Notes under the pieces: generated by a model | Seen by the model: only the letters and a program-made list of their open reading frames with translations | Database searches by the model: none | Told to the model about the DNA's origin: nothing | Part shown: piece by piece, positions 1 to 8,907 of the stretch | Position numbering within the stretch: position 1 is the stretch's first letter | Layout: the number at the start of each line of letters is the position of its first letter | Origin: Lysobacter defluvii IMMIB APB-9 = DSM 18482 | GTDB lineage: Bacteria; Pseudomonadota; Gammaproteobacteria; Xanthomonadales; Xanthomonadaceae | Assembly: GCF_000423325.1 (NCBI RefSeq) | Contig: NZ_AUHT01000005.1 | Span: 186,001-250,000 of the forward strand | DNA length: 64,000 bases | Reading direction: 5' to 3' | Program-made: the position numbers and the translations under genes

Positions 1-638
1 GCAGGCGGCGCATCGCCGGCCTCGCCGGCGGACGCGTCCGCGGCTTCCGGCGGCGGAAGCGCGGCAGCCGCTTCCATCGCGGCCTGCGCGGCGTCGGTGG
101 GAGCCCCGTCGAACGGGTCCGGGCCGATCATCCGCCCGTCCCGACCCGCCGCACCCAGGCGGCGCAGCACGGCGGCGGCCATTTCCCTCCGCAGCTCGCG
201 CACCAGGATGTCGCGCTCGCCCTCGGTGCCGAACGCATCGCTCGGGACGGAGATGTAGTCGCGCGAGAGTTCCACCGACTGCTGTGGCACCAGGACGGTG
301 CCGTCGCCGTTGCGCAGTTCGAACACGACCGCGTAGCGCAGGCTGAACTCCTGGGCACGGCCGCGCGAGTCGACGCTGATCGGCGTATCGCCCCAGCGCT
401 CGGCGAGGATGTCGAGCACCGCCGGGGCCGGGTCGTCCGGGGCCGCCGGCTCCGCGCCGGCACGCACCAGCGATTGCGCCAGCGAGTCGGCCAGCGGGCT
501 GTAGCGGTCGCGGGACTTGACCATCACCGGGTCCAGGTCCGGGGGCAGCACCAGCGCGTCGCGCAGCTGGAAGCCGCAGGCGGCCAGCGCCACCACCAGG
601 ACGGACAGGAAGGCGAGTCGCAGCGGGGATCGGGTCAT
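1..638 (-). CDS. lptE: LPS-assembly lipoprotein LptE (C-terminus off the left edge)
   Basis: LptE plugs the LptD barrel in the outer membrane and helps deliver lipopolysaccharide to the cell surface. The visible part is about 212 codons from an ATG at 638. It opens with a short lipoprotein signal peptide ending in the lipobox LAAC, followed directly by GFQLRD, the usual start of mature LptE. The middle part (VFELRNGDG, VELSRDYI, ILVRELRREM) also fits the family. The reading frame stays open to base 1, and its last stretch is rich in Ala, Pro and Glu, so this LptE is longer than the usual 170-200 residues. It lies 48 bases downstream of leuS on the same strand, the common leuS-lptE-holA arrangement, so holA is expected just outside the window. 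Confidence 0.88.
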   Translation of the reverse strand, partial: MTRSPLRLAFLSVLVVALAACGFQLRDALVLPPDLDPVMVKSRDRYSPLADSLAQSLVRAGAEPAAPDDPAPAVLDILAERWGDTPISVDSRGRAQEFSLRYAVVFELRNGDGTVLVPQQSVELSRDYISVPSDAFGTEGERDILVRELRREMAAAVLRRLGAAGRDGRMIGPDPFDGAPTDAAQAAMEAAAALPPPEAADASAGEAGDAPP

Positions 639-686
639 GCGTGCAGTCTCGATGCGGTATGCCGGGGCCGGCAAGGGTGGCATGGC

Positions 687-3449
687 TCAGCCGGCGACGA
701 TGTTGACGATCTTGCCCGGGACCACGATCACCTTGCGCACGGTGAGCCCGTCCAGGAACTTCGACACGTTCGGCTCGGCCAGGGCGGCCGCCTCGGCTTC
801 CTCGCGGGCGGCGCCGGCGGGCACCTCGATCGTGCCACGCAGCTTGCCGTTGACCTGGACCGCCAGCGTCACCGCGTCCTTCTCCAGCGCGGCCGGATCC
901 GGACGCGGGAACGACAGGTCCTCCAGCAGGGTCTCCGGGTGGCCGAGCACCTGCCACAGGGCATGGCTGGTGTGGGGGGTGACCGGGTTGAGCATCAGCA
1001 CCATGGCTTCCAGGGCCTCGCGCTTGACCGCCCTGCCCTGGTCGCTTTCGTCATTGAAGCGCGAGACGTGGTTCAGCAGCTCCATCAGCGCCGCGATCGC
1101 GGTGTTGAAGGCGTGGCGGCGGTCGTAGTCGTCGCCGACCTTGGTGATCGCCTGGTGCAGCTGGCGGCGCAGGGTCTTCTGCGCCGGGTCCAGCGCGGCG
1201 GTGTCCAGCGCCGGCACGGGTCCACCGGCGGCATGGGCGTGGACCTCGCGCCAGAACCGGCGCAGGAACCGGGCCATGCCCTCGACGCCGGACTCGTTCC
1301 ACTCCAGCGAGAGCTCCGGCGGCGCGGCGAACATCGAGAACAGGCGCACGGTGTCGGCGCCGTAGCGCTCCACCATCACCCGCGGGTCGACGCCGTTGTT
1401 CTTCGACTTGGACATCTTCTCGACGTGGCCGACGTGGACCGGCCGGCCGTCCGCGCGCAGCACCGCGCCGCTGATGCGGCCGCGCTCGTCACGCTTCACT
1501 TCCACATCGGCCGGGCTGATCCACTCCTTCGAACCGTTCGGCCCTTCGCGGTAGAAGGTCTCGGCCACGACCATGCCCTGGGTGAACAGGTTGCGCGCCG
1601 GCTCGTCGCTGGCCACCAGCCCCTCGTCGCGCAGGAGCTTGTGGTAGAAGCGGAAGTACAGCAGGTGCAGGATCGCGTGCTCGATCCCGCCGATGTACTG
1701 GTCGACCGGCAGCCATTGGTTGGCGCGCGCGTCCACCTGTTCCGCCGCGCCGGGCGAGGTGTAGCGCGCGTAGTACCAGCTGGACTCCATGAAGGTGTCG
1801 AAGGTGTCGGTCTCGCGTTCGGCCGCGCCGCCGCATTGCGGGCAGCTGGTCCTGCGCCACTCCGGGTCGGACTTGATCGGCGAGGCGACGCCGCTGAACT
1901 CCACGTCCTCGGGCAGCACCACCGGCAGCTGGTCCTCGGGCACCGGCACCGCGCCGCAGGCGTCGCAGTAGATCACCGGGATCGGGCAGCCCCAGTAGCG
2001 CTGGCGGCTGACGCCCCAGTCGCGCAGGCGGAAGTTGACCTTGCGGGTGGCGCGGCCCTCCGCTTCCAGGCGCGAGGCGATCGCCTCGAAGGCCTGGTCG
2101 AAATCGAGCCCGTCGAACTCGCCGGAGTTGAACAGCGTGCCGCGCTCGGTGTACGCGCCCTGCTCCTGGATCGAGGCGATGAAGTCCTCCACCACCTGCA
2201 CCGCGGCGCGGGTGTCGTAGGCATCCAGCGCCGGCGACTTGGCCAATGCGGCCGTCATCGGGTTGGCGTTGCCCGCCACGTCGCGGCGCATCTCCTCCAG
2301 CGCATCGCGCACCGCCGGTGAGGCGACGACGGGCTTCATCGGCAGGCCGTGCGCGTGGGCGAATTCCCAGTCGCGCGCGTCGTGCGCGGGCACCGCCATG
2401 ACCGCCCCGGTCCCGTAGGCCATGAGCACGAAGTTGGCGACGAACACCGGCAACTCCTCGCCGGTGATCGGGTGCAGCGCATGGTGGCCGGTGAACATGC
2501 CGCGCTTCTCCTGGGTCTCCAGCTCGGCCTCGCTCACGCCGCCCCTGCGCAGCTCCTCGACGAAGGCCGCGACGTCCTTGTCCGCCCGCGCGGCCGCGGC
2601 CGCCAGCGGGTGCTCGGCCGCGACCGAGAGGAAGGTCACCCCCATCAGGGTGTCCGGACGCGTGGTGTAGGCGGTGACCGGATCGGCGGCGTTGCCGTCG
2701 GCGTCGCGCACGTCGAAGCGGATCTCCAGGCCTTCCGACCGGCCGATCCAGTTGCGCTGCATGGTCTTGACCGCGTCGGGCCAGCCGTCGAGCCGGTCCA
2801 GCCCGTCCAGCAGTTCCTGGGCGTAGTCGGTGATCTTCAGGAACCACTGCGGGATCTCGCGCTTTTCCACCAGCGCGCCGGTGCGCCAGCCGCGCCCGTC
2901 GATCACCTGCTCGTTGGCCAGCACGGTCTGGTCCACGGGGTCCCAGTTGACGACCGAGTTCTTGCGGTAGGCCAGGCCCTTCTTCATCAGCCGCACGAAC
3001 ATGCGCTGCTCGTGGACGTAGTAGTCCGGGTCGCAGGTGGCGAACTCGCGCGACCAGTCGATGGCGTAGCCCATCTGCCGCAGTTGCTCGCGCATGTGGG
3101 CGATGTTGGCGCGGGTCCACTTCGCCGGCGCGGTGTGGTTCTTGATCGCCGCGTTCTCGGCCGGCAGGCCGAACGCGTCCCAGCCCATCGGCTGCAGCAC
3201 GTTGTGGCCGGTCATGCGCTTGTAGCGGCTGATCACGTCGCCGATGGTGTAGTTGCGCACGTGGCCCATGTGCAGCGCACCGGACGGATACGGCAACATC
3301 GACAGGCAGTAGTACTTGGGCTTGGCCGAAGCCTCGTCCACCTCGAAGGCGCGGGTGCCGTCCCAGAAGCGCTGCGCGGCGGCCTCCAGCGCGTGCGGCT
3401 CGTAGCCGTGCGGATCGTTCGGGCTGGCGGTGGGGACTTGGCTGGACAC
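687..3449 (-). CDS. leuS: Leucyl-tRNA synthetase
   Basis: This class I aminoacyl-tRNA synthetase charges tRNA-Leu in the cytoplasm. From the chosen GTG start ([10 protein letters not shown]) it has 920 residues. The HIGH motif reads HMGH at 60-63 and the KMSKS motif is exact at 678-682. Between them lies the editing (CP1) insertion, including a zinc-type CDAC...CPQC pair. The protein ends with KIVNIVAG, typical of bacterial LeuRS. The frame stays open upstream to 3755, but that extension is Arg/Pro-rich with no family resemblance, so I placed the start at 3449; no strong ribosome binding site decides it. E. coli LeuRS has 860 residues, so this one is somewhat long. lptE follows on the same strand. 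The diguanylate cyclase gene is divergent, leaving about 110 bases of shared upstream DNA. Confidence 0.95.
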   Translation of the reverse strand: MSSQVPTASPNDPHGYEPHALEAAAQRFWDGTRAFEVDEASAKPKYYCLSMLPYPSGALHMGHVRNYTIGDVISRYKRMTGHNVLQPMGWDAFGLPAENAAIKNHTAPAKWTRANIAHMREQLRQMGYAIDWSREFATCDPDYYVHEQRMFVRLMKKGLAYRKNSVVNWDPVDQTVLANEQVIDGRGWRTGALVEKREIPQWFLKITDYAQELLDGLDRLDGWPDAVKTMQRNWIGRSEGLEIRFDVRDADGNAADPVTAYTTRPDTLMGVTFLSVAAEHPLAAAAARADKDVAAFVEELRRGGVSEAELETQEKRGMFTGHHALHPITGEELPVFVANFVLMAYGTGAVMAVPAHDARDWEFAHAHGLPMKPVVASPAVRDALEEMRRDVAGNANPMTAALAKSPALDAYDTRAAVQVVEDFIASIQEQGAYTERGTLFNSGEFDGLDFDQAFEAIASRLEAEGRATRKVNFRLRDWGVSRQRYWGCPIPVIYCDACGAVPVPEDQLPVVLPEDVEFSGVASPIKSDPEWRRTSCPQCGGAAERETDTFDTFMESSWYYARYTSPGAAEQVDARANQWLPVDQYIGGIEHAILHLLYFRFYHKLLRDEGLVASDEPARNLFTQGMVVAETFYREGPNGSKEWISPADVEVKRDERGRISGAVLRADGRPVHVGHVEKMSKSKNNGVDPRVMVERYGADTVRLFSMFAAPPELSLEWNESGVEGMARFLRRFWREVHAHAAGGPVPALDTAALDPAQKTLRRQLHQAITKVGDDYDRRHAFNTAIAALMELLNHVSRFNDESDQGRAVKREALEAMVLMLNPVTPHTSHALWQVLGHPETLLEDLSFPRPDPAALEKDAVTLAVQVNGKLRGTIEVPAGAAREEAEAAALAEPNVSKFLDGLTVRKVIVVPGKIVNIVAG

Positions 3450-3562
3450 GGCATGCACACGGCGACAGGGGACCGGAAAGCCTACCCCAGCCGGAGGCAG
3501 CCCCGCCACGCATGCACGCTCCCGCCTACACTGCCCCGCGACCAGACAGGAGGCCACCCCTG

Positions 3563-5242
3563 ATGCCCCAGCTTCGACCCCTGCGGTATCCCGCCCTCGC
3601 CGTGGCCACGGCGCTGCTGCTGGCGGTCGGCGTCGCCACGGTCTGGGGCCTGGCCGAACTGCGCGGCGGGGTCGACCGGCTGGAGCACTCGCACCAGGTG
3701 CTGGGGGCACTGGACGGGGCACTGGGGAGCCTGCGCAGCGCCGAGTCGAGTGCACGCGGCTACCGCCGCTCGGGCATGCCGTCGATGTACGCCGAGTTCC
3801 GCGAGCACGTGCCGCAGGTCCAGGCGCACGCGGAGCGCCTGGCCGCGCTCACCGCCGACAACCCGCCGCAACAGCAGCGGGTGCTGCAATGGCAGGACCT
3901 GGTGGAGGCACGCGTGGCCGAACTGACCGCGCTGGCCTCGGGCGAACCCGGCATCGCTGGCGGCGCCGACCAGGCCCTTCTGGAGGACGTGCGCAGCGGG
4001 GGCACCGCCCGGGTGGTCGAGCAGGCCTCGCGCATCCGCGAAGTCGAGCAGGCATTGCTGCTGCAGCGCAGGTCCCTGATCGACCAGGGCAGCGTACGCC
4101 TGACCGCCTTCGTGGTGCTCGGCATAGTCGTGCCGCTGATCGTGCTGGGCCTGCTGCTGCAAAGCCTGCTCCGGGAAAACCGGCGTTCCAGGCGGCTGGA
4201 GCGGGAGGCGAGGCAAGCGGCACAGGCGATGGAATCGACCCTGGCCGAACGCGACCGGCTCACCGAGCAACAGCGGCTGCTGGGCGAGTATGCCGGGCTC
4301 CTGCAGAGCTGCCACAGCCTGGACGAGGCCTTCGTGCTGGCAACGGGCGTACTCAGGCGACTGCTGCCCGGCGCGGGCGGCCGCTTCTACACCGTCCGCG
4401 CGTCGCAGAGCCTGGCGGAGAGCGCGGCGTCCTTTGGCACCCCGCTGGCCGAGAGTGCCGAGGTGCTCGCGCCGGCGGACTGCTGGGCCCTCAGGAGGGG
4501 CCAGCCGCACCGGTCCGATTCCCGCCACGCGCACGTCGCCTGCCCGCACCTGGAGGCGGAGGGCGGCAGCGAAGGGTTGTGGTCGGTCTGCGTACCGCTG
4601 GGGGCGCAGGGCACGCTGGTCGGCATGCTCCACGTCAACGCCGCCGAGGACGCGGGCAGCGACAACGCCACGGCCCTCGTGGAGGCCGTCGGCGAGCAGC
4701 TCGGCCTGGCGATCGTCAACCTGCAACTGCGCGAGACACTGCGCCAGCAGTCCCTGCGCGACCCCCTGACCGGGCTGTTCAACCGCCGCTACCTGGAGGA
4801 GAGCCTGGACCGCGAACTGGCGCGCTGCCAGCGGAAGGGGTTGCCGGTGTCGGTGCTGATGCTGGACATCGACCACTTCAAGCGCTTCAACGACGAACAC
4901 GGCCATCCCGCGGGCGACGCGATGCTGCAGAAGGTCGGTTCCATCCTGGCGTCGCTCACCCGCGGCGGCGACATCGCCTGCCGCTACGGCGGCGAAGAAT
5001 TCACCGTGGTGCTGCCCGAAGCCGGCAATGCCCAGGCGGCCAGCCGGGCGGAGCAGATACGGGCGGAGATCGGCGCCGCCGTGGTGACCCATGCGGGGAA
5101 GCAGCTCGGACCCGCCACCGCGTCCATCGGCGTGTCCACCTTCCCCGCGCACGGCGACACGCCCCGTGCGCTGCTCGACCATGCCGATGCGGCGCTCTAC
5201 CGCGCCAAGGCACAGGGGAGGAACCGGGTGGTCGCCGACTGA
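3563..5242 (+). CDS. Membrane-bound diguanylate cyclase, CHASE3-like and GGDEF domains
   Basis: The enzyme should make the second messenger cyclic di-GMP from two GTP. It has 559 residues from the ATG at 3563, which has AGGAGG nine bases upstream; an earlier in-frame ATG at 3512 lacks one. In order: a transmembrane helix (about 8-28), a roughly 150-residue periplasmic helical region of CHASE3 type, a second transmembrane helix ([20 protein letters not shown]), a coiled coil, a GAF-like region, and a GGDEF domain with active-site GGEEF at 476-480. An RxxD inhibitory site (RGGD, 467-470) lies five residues before it, so product feedback inhibition is expected. The sensed signal is unknown. The gene is divergent from leuS and followed by the thioredoxin-TPR gene after 60 bases. 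Confidence 0.9.
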   Translation: MPQLRPLRYPALAVATALLLAVGVATVWGLAELRGGVDRLEHSHQVLGALDGALGSLRSAESSARGYRRSGMPSMYAEFREHVPQVQAHAERLAALTADNPPQQQRVLQWQDLVEARVAELTALASGEPGIAGGADQALLEDVRSGGTARVVEQASRIREVEQALLLQRRSLIDQGSVRLTAFVVLGIVVPLIVLGLLLQSLLRENRRSRRLEREARQAAQAMESTLAERDRLTEQQRLLGEYAGLLQSCHSLDEAFVLATGVLRRLLPGAGGRFYTVRASQSLAESAASFGTPLAESAEVLAPADCWALRRGQPHRSDSRHAHVACPHLEAEGGSEGLWSVCVPLGAQGTLVGMLHVNAAEDAGSDNATALVEAVGEQLGLAIVNLQLRETLRQQSLRDPLTGLFNRRYLEESLDRELARCQRKGLPVSVLMLDIDHFKRFNDEHGHPAGDAMLQKVGSILASLTRGGDIACRYGGEEFTVVLPEAGNAQAASRAEQIRAEIGAAVVTHAGKQLGPATASIGVSTFPAHGDTPRALLDHADAALYRAKAQGRNRVVAD

Positions 5243-5302
5243 GGCGGTTGCATTCGCCGGGCACGCCTCCATGTGGAGACCAAACCGAATGCGGAAAGGC
5301 CG

Positions 5303-6181
5303 ATGACCCCGGAACACACCCCGTCGCCACACATCATCGACATCACCACCGACGCCTTCGAGGCGGAGGTCCTGCAGCGCTCGCTGCAGGTGCCGGTGCT
5401 GGTCGACTTCTGGGCCGGATGGTGCGGGCCCTGCAAGCAACTGGCCCCGGTGCTGGAGAAGCTGGCAGCCGAGTACGGCGGCGGCTTCGTGCTGGCGAAG
5501 GTGGACGTGGACGCCGAGCCGCAGATCGCCGCGGCCTTCCAGGTCCGCTCGATCCCCACCGTGTTCCTGCTCAAGGGCGGCGAGGTGCTGGACGGCTTCC
5601 CAGGCGTGGTGCCGGAGGGCGCGATCCGCGAGATGCTCCAGCGCAACGGCATCGAGCCGCTCGAAGTGGCGCCGGCCGAAGCGGGCGAAGCCGCGCCGCC
5701 CGCCCCGGCGGACCCGCATGCGGAAGTCGCTCGCCTGCGCGCCGCGATTGGGCAGGCCCCCGAGGACGACGGCCTGAAGCTCGACCTCGCCGTGGCGCTG
5801 CTGCAGACCGGCGAAGCCGGGGAAGCGGCACGGCTGCTCGACGCGTTGCCCGCCAACCTGGCCACCGACGACCGCGCCCGCAATGCCCGCGCCCGCCTGG
5901 ACTTCGCCACCGCGCTGAAGGACGCCCCTCCCGCCGAGGTCCTGGAGCAGGCGGTCGCCAACGATGGAGGCGACCTGCGCGCCCGCCACCTGCTGGGCGT
6001 GCGCCACCTGCTCTCGGGCAACTCCGAGGCAGCACTGGAGCAGTTCATTGAGATGCTGCGCCAGGACCGGGACTTCGACGGCGGCCTGCCGCGCAAGGCA
6101 TTGATCGACGCCTTCCGCGTCATCGACGACACGGCGCTGGTCGGGCGCTACCGCCGGAGGATGTCGGCGCTGCTGTTCTGA
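5303..6181 (+). CDS. cnoX: Thioredoxin-TPR chaperone of the CnoX/YbbN type
   Basis: The protein has 292 residues: an N-terminal thioredoxin fold with the complete redox motif WCGPCK (C41 and C44), then a helical C-terminal half of TPR type ending in RMSALLF. This layout is that of CnoX (YbbN), a cytoplasmic holdase that protects proteins during oxidative stress and passes them to GroEL. E. coli CnoX lacks the full CxxC pair, whereas this protein keeps it and may also reduce disulfides, as reported for some relatives. The ATG at 5303 follows GGAAAGG at close spacing. A GTG at 5273 in the same frame is an alternative that would add ten residues. Function is assigned from architecture only. Confidence 0.88.
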   Translation: MTPEHTPSPHIIDITTDAFEAEVLQRSLQVPVLVDFWAGWCGPCKQLAPVLEKLAAEYGGGFVLAKVDVDAEPQIAAAFQVRSIPTVFLLKGGEVLDGFPGVVPEGAIREMLQRNGIEPLEVAPAEAGEAAPPAPADPHAEVARLRAAIGQAPEDDGLKLDLAVALLQTGEAGEAARLLDALPANLATDDRARNARARLDFATALKDAPPAEVLEQAVANDGGDLRARHLLGVRHLLSGNSEAALEQFIEMLRQDRDFDGGLPRKALIDAFRVIDDTALVGRYRRRMSALLF

Positions 6182-6246
6182 GCACCGCTTGACAGTACGC
6201 GGCCGTATGGCAGGCTGGCGGCCCGCCTGCCCTGCCACGTGGCCGC

Positions 6247-6702
6247 ATGAAAGCCAGCCTGTTCCGCCACGGGATCAACCTGTGGCCGCCATACCTCGCC
6301 GCCGGCATCCACGTCACCCACCTCTCGGACGACTACCGGCGGGCGCGCGTCGAGCTGCGGATGCGGCCGTGGAACCGCAACTACGTCGGGACCCACTTCG
6401 GCGGCAGCCTGTTCTCGATGACGGATCCGTTCTGGATGCTGCTGGTGCTGCAGAACATCGGTCCCGACCACCTGGTCTGGGACCAGGCGGGCAGCATCGA
6501 GTTCGTGAAGCCCGGGCGCGGGACCGTGCATGCCGACTTCCACCTGCAGGCGGCCGTCCTCGACGGGCTGAAGGCGGCCGCCGCGGACGGCTCGAAGGTG
6601 CTGCGCTGGTTCGACACCGAGGTGCTCGACGCCTCCGGCGAGCTGGTCGCCCGGGTCCGCAAGCAACTGTACGTACGACTCAAGCGCGACCGCCGGCCGT
6701 GA
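6247..6702 (+). CDS. DUF4442-type hotdog-fold protein, possible acyl-CoA thioesterase
   Basis: The 151-residue protein resembles the DUF4442/YiiD C-terminal family of hotdog-fold proteins. The central helix region reads NYVGTHFGGSLFSMTDPFWM, the usual place of the hotdog helix and substrate pocket. It is followed by strand-rich sequence (IEFVKPGRGTVHADFHL). Members are often annotated as thioesterases acting on acyl-CoA, but the substrate is rarely known. The start ATG lies 65 bases after the CnoX-like gene. No signal peptide or membrane segment is visible, so it is probably cytoplasmic. The 77 bases before the kinase gene hold no clear terminator. Confidence 0.75.
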   Translation: MKASLFRHGINLWPPYLAAGIHVTHLSDDYRRARVELRMRPWNRNYVGTHFGGSLFSMTDPFWMLLVLQNIGPDHLVWDQAGSIEFVKPGRGTVHADFHLQAAVLDGLKAAAADGSKVLRWFDTEVLDASGELVARVRKQLYVRLKRDRRP

Positions 6703-6806
6703 CGTTCACCTGGCCATAACGCGACCTTGTCACAGACTTCACCAATGCCCGACCCCGGCAAGGAGGGCGGCGGGTATGCTTGGTCGTCGCGAGTAAGGGG
6801 GCCGCG

Positions 6807-8807
6807 ATGTCGATGGTGCACACAGAGCCGGCAAACGCGCCGATGCCGGAGATCCGCGGCTACCGGCTGCGGCATGCCCTGAACCATGGGGCGATGTCGA
6901 CCGTGTACCTGGCCGACCAGGTCGCGCCGCCGCGCGAGGTCGCGATCAAGGTCGTGGCGCCGTACGCACTGAGCGACGAGGTCAGCCGCCGGCGCTTCGA
7001 GAACGAGGTGCGCACCATCGCCCGGCTCGAGCACCCGCACGTGGTGCGCATCCACGAGCTGGGCCGTACCGCCGAGGGCCTGCCCTACTACACCATGCCG
7101 TACCTGCCGCGCGGCCACCTGGGCCAGCGCAGCTTCCGCCGCCCCGACGGCAGCGTCGACGAGCCGAGGGTGATCGAGGTCCTGCGGGTGCTGCTCTCGG
7201 CCCTGCAGTACGCCCACTCCCGCGGCGTCGTGCACCGCGACGTCAAGGCCGAGAACGTGCTGTTCGACGAGGCCGGGCGCCCGCTCCTGGCGGACTTCGG
7301 CGTCGCCCTGCGGCGCGGCTACGGCCCCCGCGTGACCGCTGCCGGGCTCGCCGTCGGCAGCACCGCGTACATGGCACCCGAGCAGGCCCGCGGCGAGGAC
7401 GTGGACGGGCGCGCCGACCTCTACAGCCTGGGCGTGCTGGCATGGGAGATGCTCACCGGCGAGCTGCCCTATCGTGCCGCCGACGCGCTGTCGATGGCGG
7501 TGATGCACGCCCAGGATCCGATCCCGAAGCTGCCTCCCGAACTGCGCCACTGGCAGCGCTTCATGAACAGGGCGTTGGCCAAGGTACCCGTCGACCGCTT
7601 CGAGGACGCGGCCGAGATGGCGGCCAAGGTCGCCCGCGTGGAGCGCCGCCGGCGCTGGCAGCGGGCGACCGCCGGCCTGCAACGGGCCGGCGCCACGCTC
7701 GGGGGCGTGCCGCGCCTGGCCTGGGGCGGCGCCCTGGTGACGGCCATGGTCGTCGGCGGCGTGCTGCTGGCGAACGGCCGCGACGGCAGCGGCCTGCTGG
7801 TGGCCGGCAGCCCGGCACCGCAGGCGGGGCAAGTGGACCTGACCGAGGCCATGTCGCGCCCGCTGCAGGAGTCACCGCTGCAGGTCGCGCTCGAGGACGC
7901 CCGGCGCCACATGCGCGAGCACCGCCTGACCACGCCCGAGGGCGCCAACGCCTACGACGCCGTGCTGCGCGCATGGCAGGCCGAGCCGGGCAGCCCGCAG
8001 GTGGTCGAGACCGCCTCCGGACTCGTCGGCATGCTGGCGCCGGAACTGCTCGCGGCAATCGGTCGCGGCGACCGGGAGCGCGCCGTGGACTACGCCAACC
8101 GCATCGACCACCTCCACGGCCTCGCCGGCATCGCGGGGGAGGAAGCAGAGACCCTGTGGCAGCAGGTCGCCGACCGGCTGTCGTCCCGGATCGACCGCGC
8201 GGCCGCGACCGCGGATGCGGGCGCCGCGGGCAGCGTCGCGGAGCTGGCGCGCGCCCTGCCGCTGCCCCCGGCGCTCGCCGACGGTCTGGTCGAACGCGCA
8301 CGGGCCGTGCCCCGCCGCGGCCAGGCACTGCCCGGTGATCCGGCGGGCGCGGTGCTGGCCGAGTCGGGCATCGCCATCAGCCGCCGCCCGGTGAGCCGCG
8401 CCGAGTACGCCCGGTTCGTGGCCGAGACCGGACGGGAACCCAGCCGCTGCCGCGTGCGTGGCTCGCTGCTGCGGGTGCTCTCGCCGCGCGACTGGCGCGA
8501 CCCGGGCTTCGACCAGGACGAGGAGGCGGCGGTGGTCTGCGTTTCACTCGCCGACGCGCAGGCCTACAGCGAGTGGTACAGCGAGCAGACCGGACACCGC
8601 TACCGCCTGCCCACCGCCACCGATGCGCGGACGCTGGCGCCGGAGATCATCGGCCGGCCACTCTCGCTGTGGCTGCTGGATTGTGGCGCGGACTGCCACG
8701 AACGGCTGGTCTCGGGACCGTCCTGGCGCAGCGACGAGGGGGAGCGGCGGCTCGACACCGGGCGCGGCTACGACGACGTGGGCTTCCGCCTGGTGCGGGA
8801 ACTGTGA
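6807..8807 (+). CDS. Ser/Thr protein kinase with extracytoplasmic SUMF1/FGE-like domain
   Basis: This 666-residue protein joins an N-terminal eukaryotic-type kinase to a C-terminal domain of the formylglycine-generating/sulfatase-modifying-factor type. Kinase landmarks are present: glycine loop HGAMSTV (27-33), lysine K48, helix-C glutamate E67, catalytic HRDVKAEN with D145, DFG with D163, and APEQAR. A transmembrane helix (LVTAMVVGGVLLA) follows near residue 310. The outer part is helical, then shows SUMF1-like landmarks: RRPVSRAEYARFVAETG, YRLPTATDA and a final GFRLVREL. The conserved middle is shortened and the two-cysteine catalytic arrangement is not obvious, so it is probably a sensing or binding module. 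The ATG at 6807 has AAGGGGG upstream and fits better than the GTG-type start at 6780. Confidence 0.88.
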   Translation: MSMVHTEPANAPMPEIRGYRLRHALNHGAMSTVYLADQVAPPREVAIKVVAPYALSDEVSRRRFENEVRTIARLEHPHVVRIHELGRTAEGLPYYTMPYLPRGHLGQRSFRRPDGSVDEPRVIEVLRVLLSALQYAHSRGVVHRDVKAENVLFDEAGRPLLADFGVALRRGYGPRVTAAGLAVGSTAYMAPEQARGEDVDGRADLYSLGVLAWEMLTGELPYRAADALSMAVMHAQDPIPKLPPELRHWQRFMNRALAKVPVDRFEDAAEMAAKVARVERRRRWQRATAGLQRAGATLGGVPRLAWGGALVTAMVVGGVLLANGRDGSGLLVAGSPAPQAGQVDLTEAMSRPLQESPLQVALEDARRHMREHRLTTPEGANAYDAVLRAWQAEPGSPQVVETASGLVGMLAPELLAAIGRGDRERAVDYANRIDHLHGLAGIAGEEAETLWQQVADRLSSRIDRAAATADAGAAGSVAELARALPLPPALADGLVERARAVPRRGQALPGDPAGAVLAESGIAISRRPVSRAEYARFVAETGREPSRCRVRGSLLRVLSPRDWRDPGFDQDEEAAVVCVSLADAQAYSEWYSEQTGHRYRLPTATDARTLAPEIIGRPLSLWLLDCGADCHERLVSGPSWRSDEGERRLDTGRGYDDVGFRLVREL

Positions 8808-8907
8808 GCCGGCACCGGTCCGGGTGACCTTTGGCCCATGCCGCGGGCGGGCACCGCGTTGGAGGCTGGCCGGATCACGCTTTTCCGCCTCCAGGAGTCC
8901 TCCGCCC

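Noticed and set aside
474-2321. 615-codon open frame antisense to leuS, and similar long antisense frames (14271-16481, 16067-18316, 25831-28293, 46280-49000)
   Set aside because: They are mirrors of GC-rich coding sequence. Their translations are His/Arg/Val/Gln-rich without family resemblance, and they lie wholly opposite well-supported genes.
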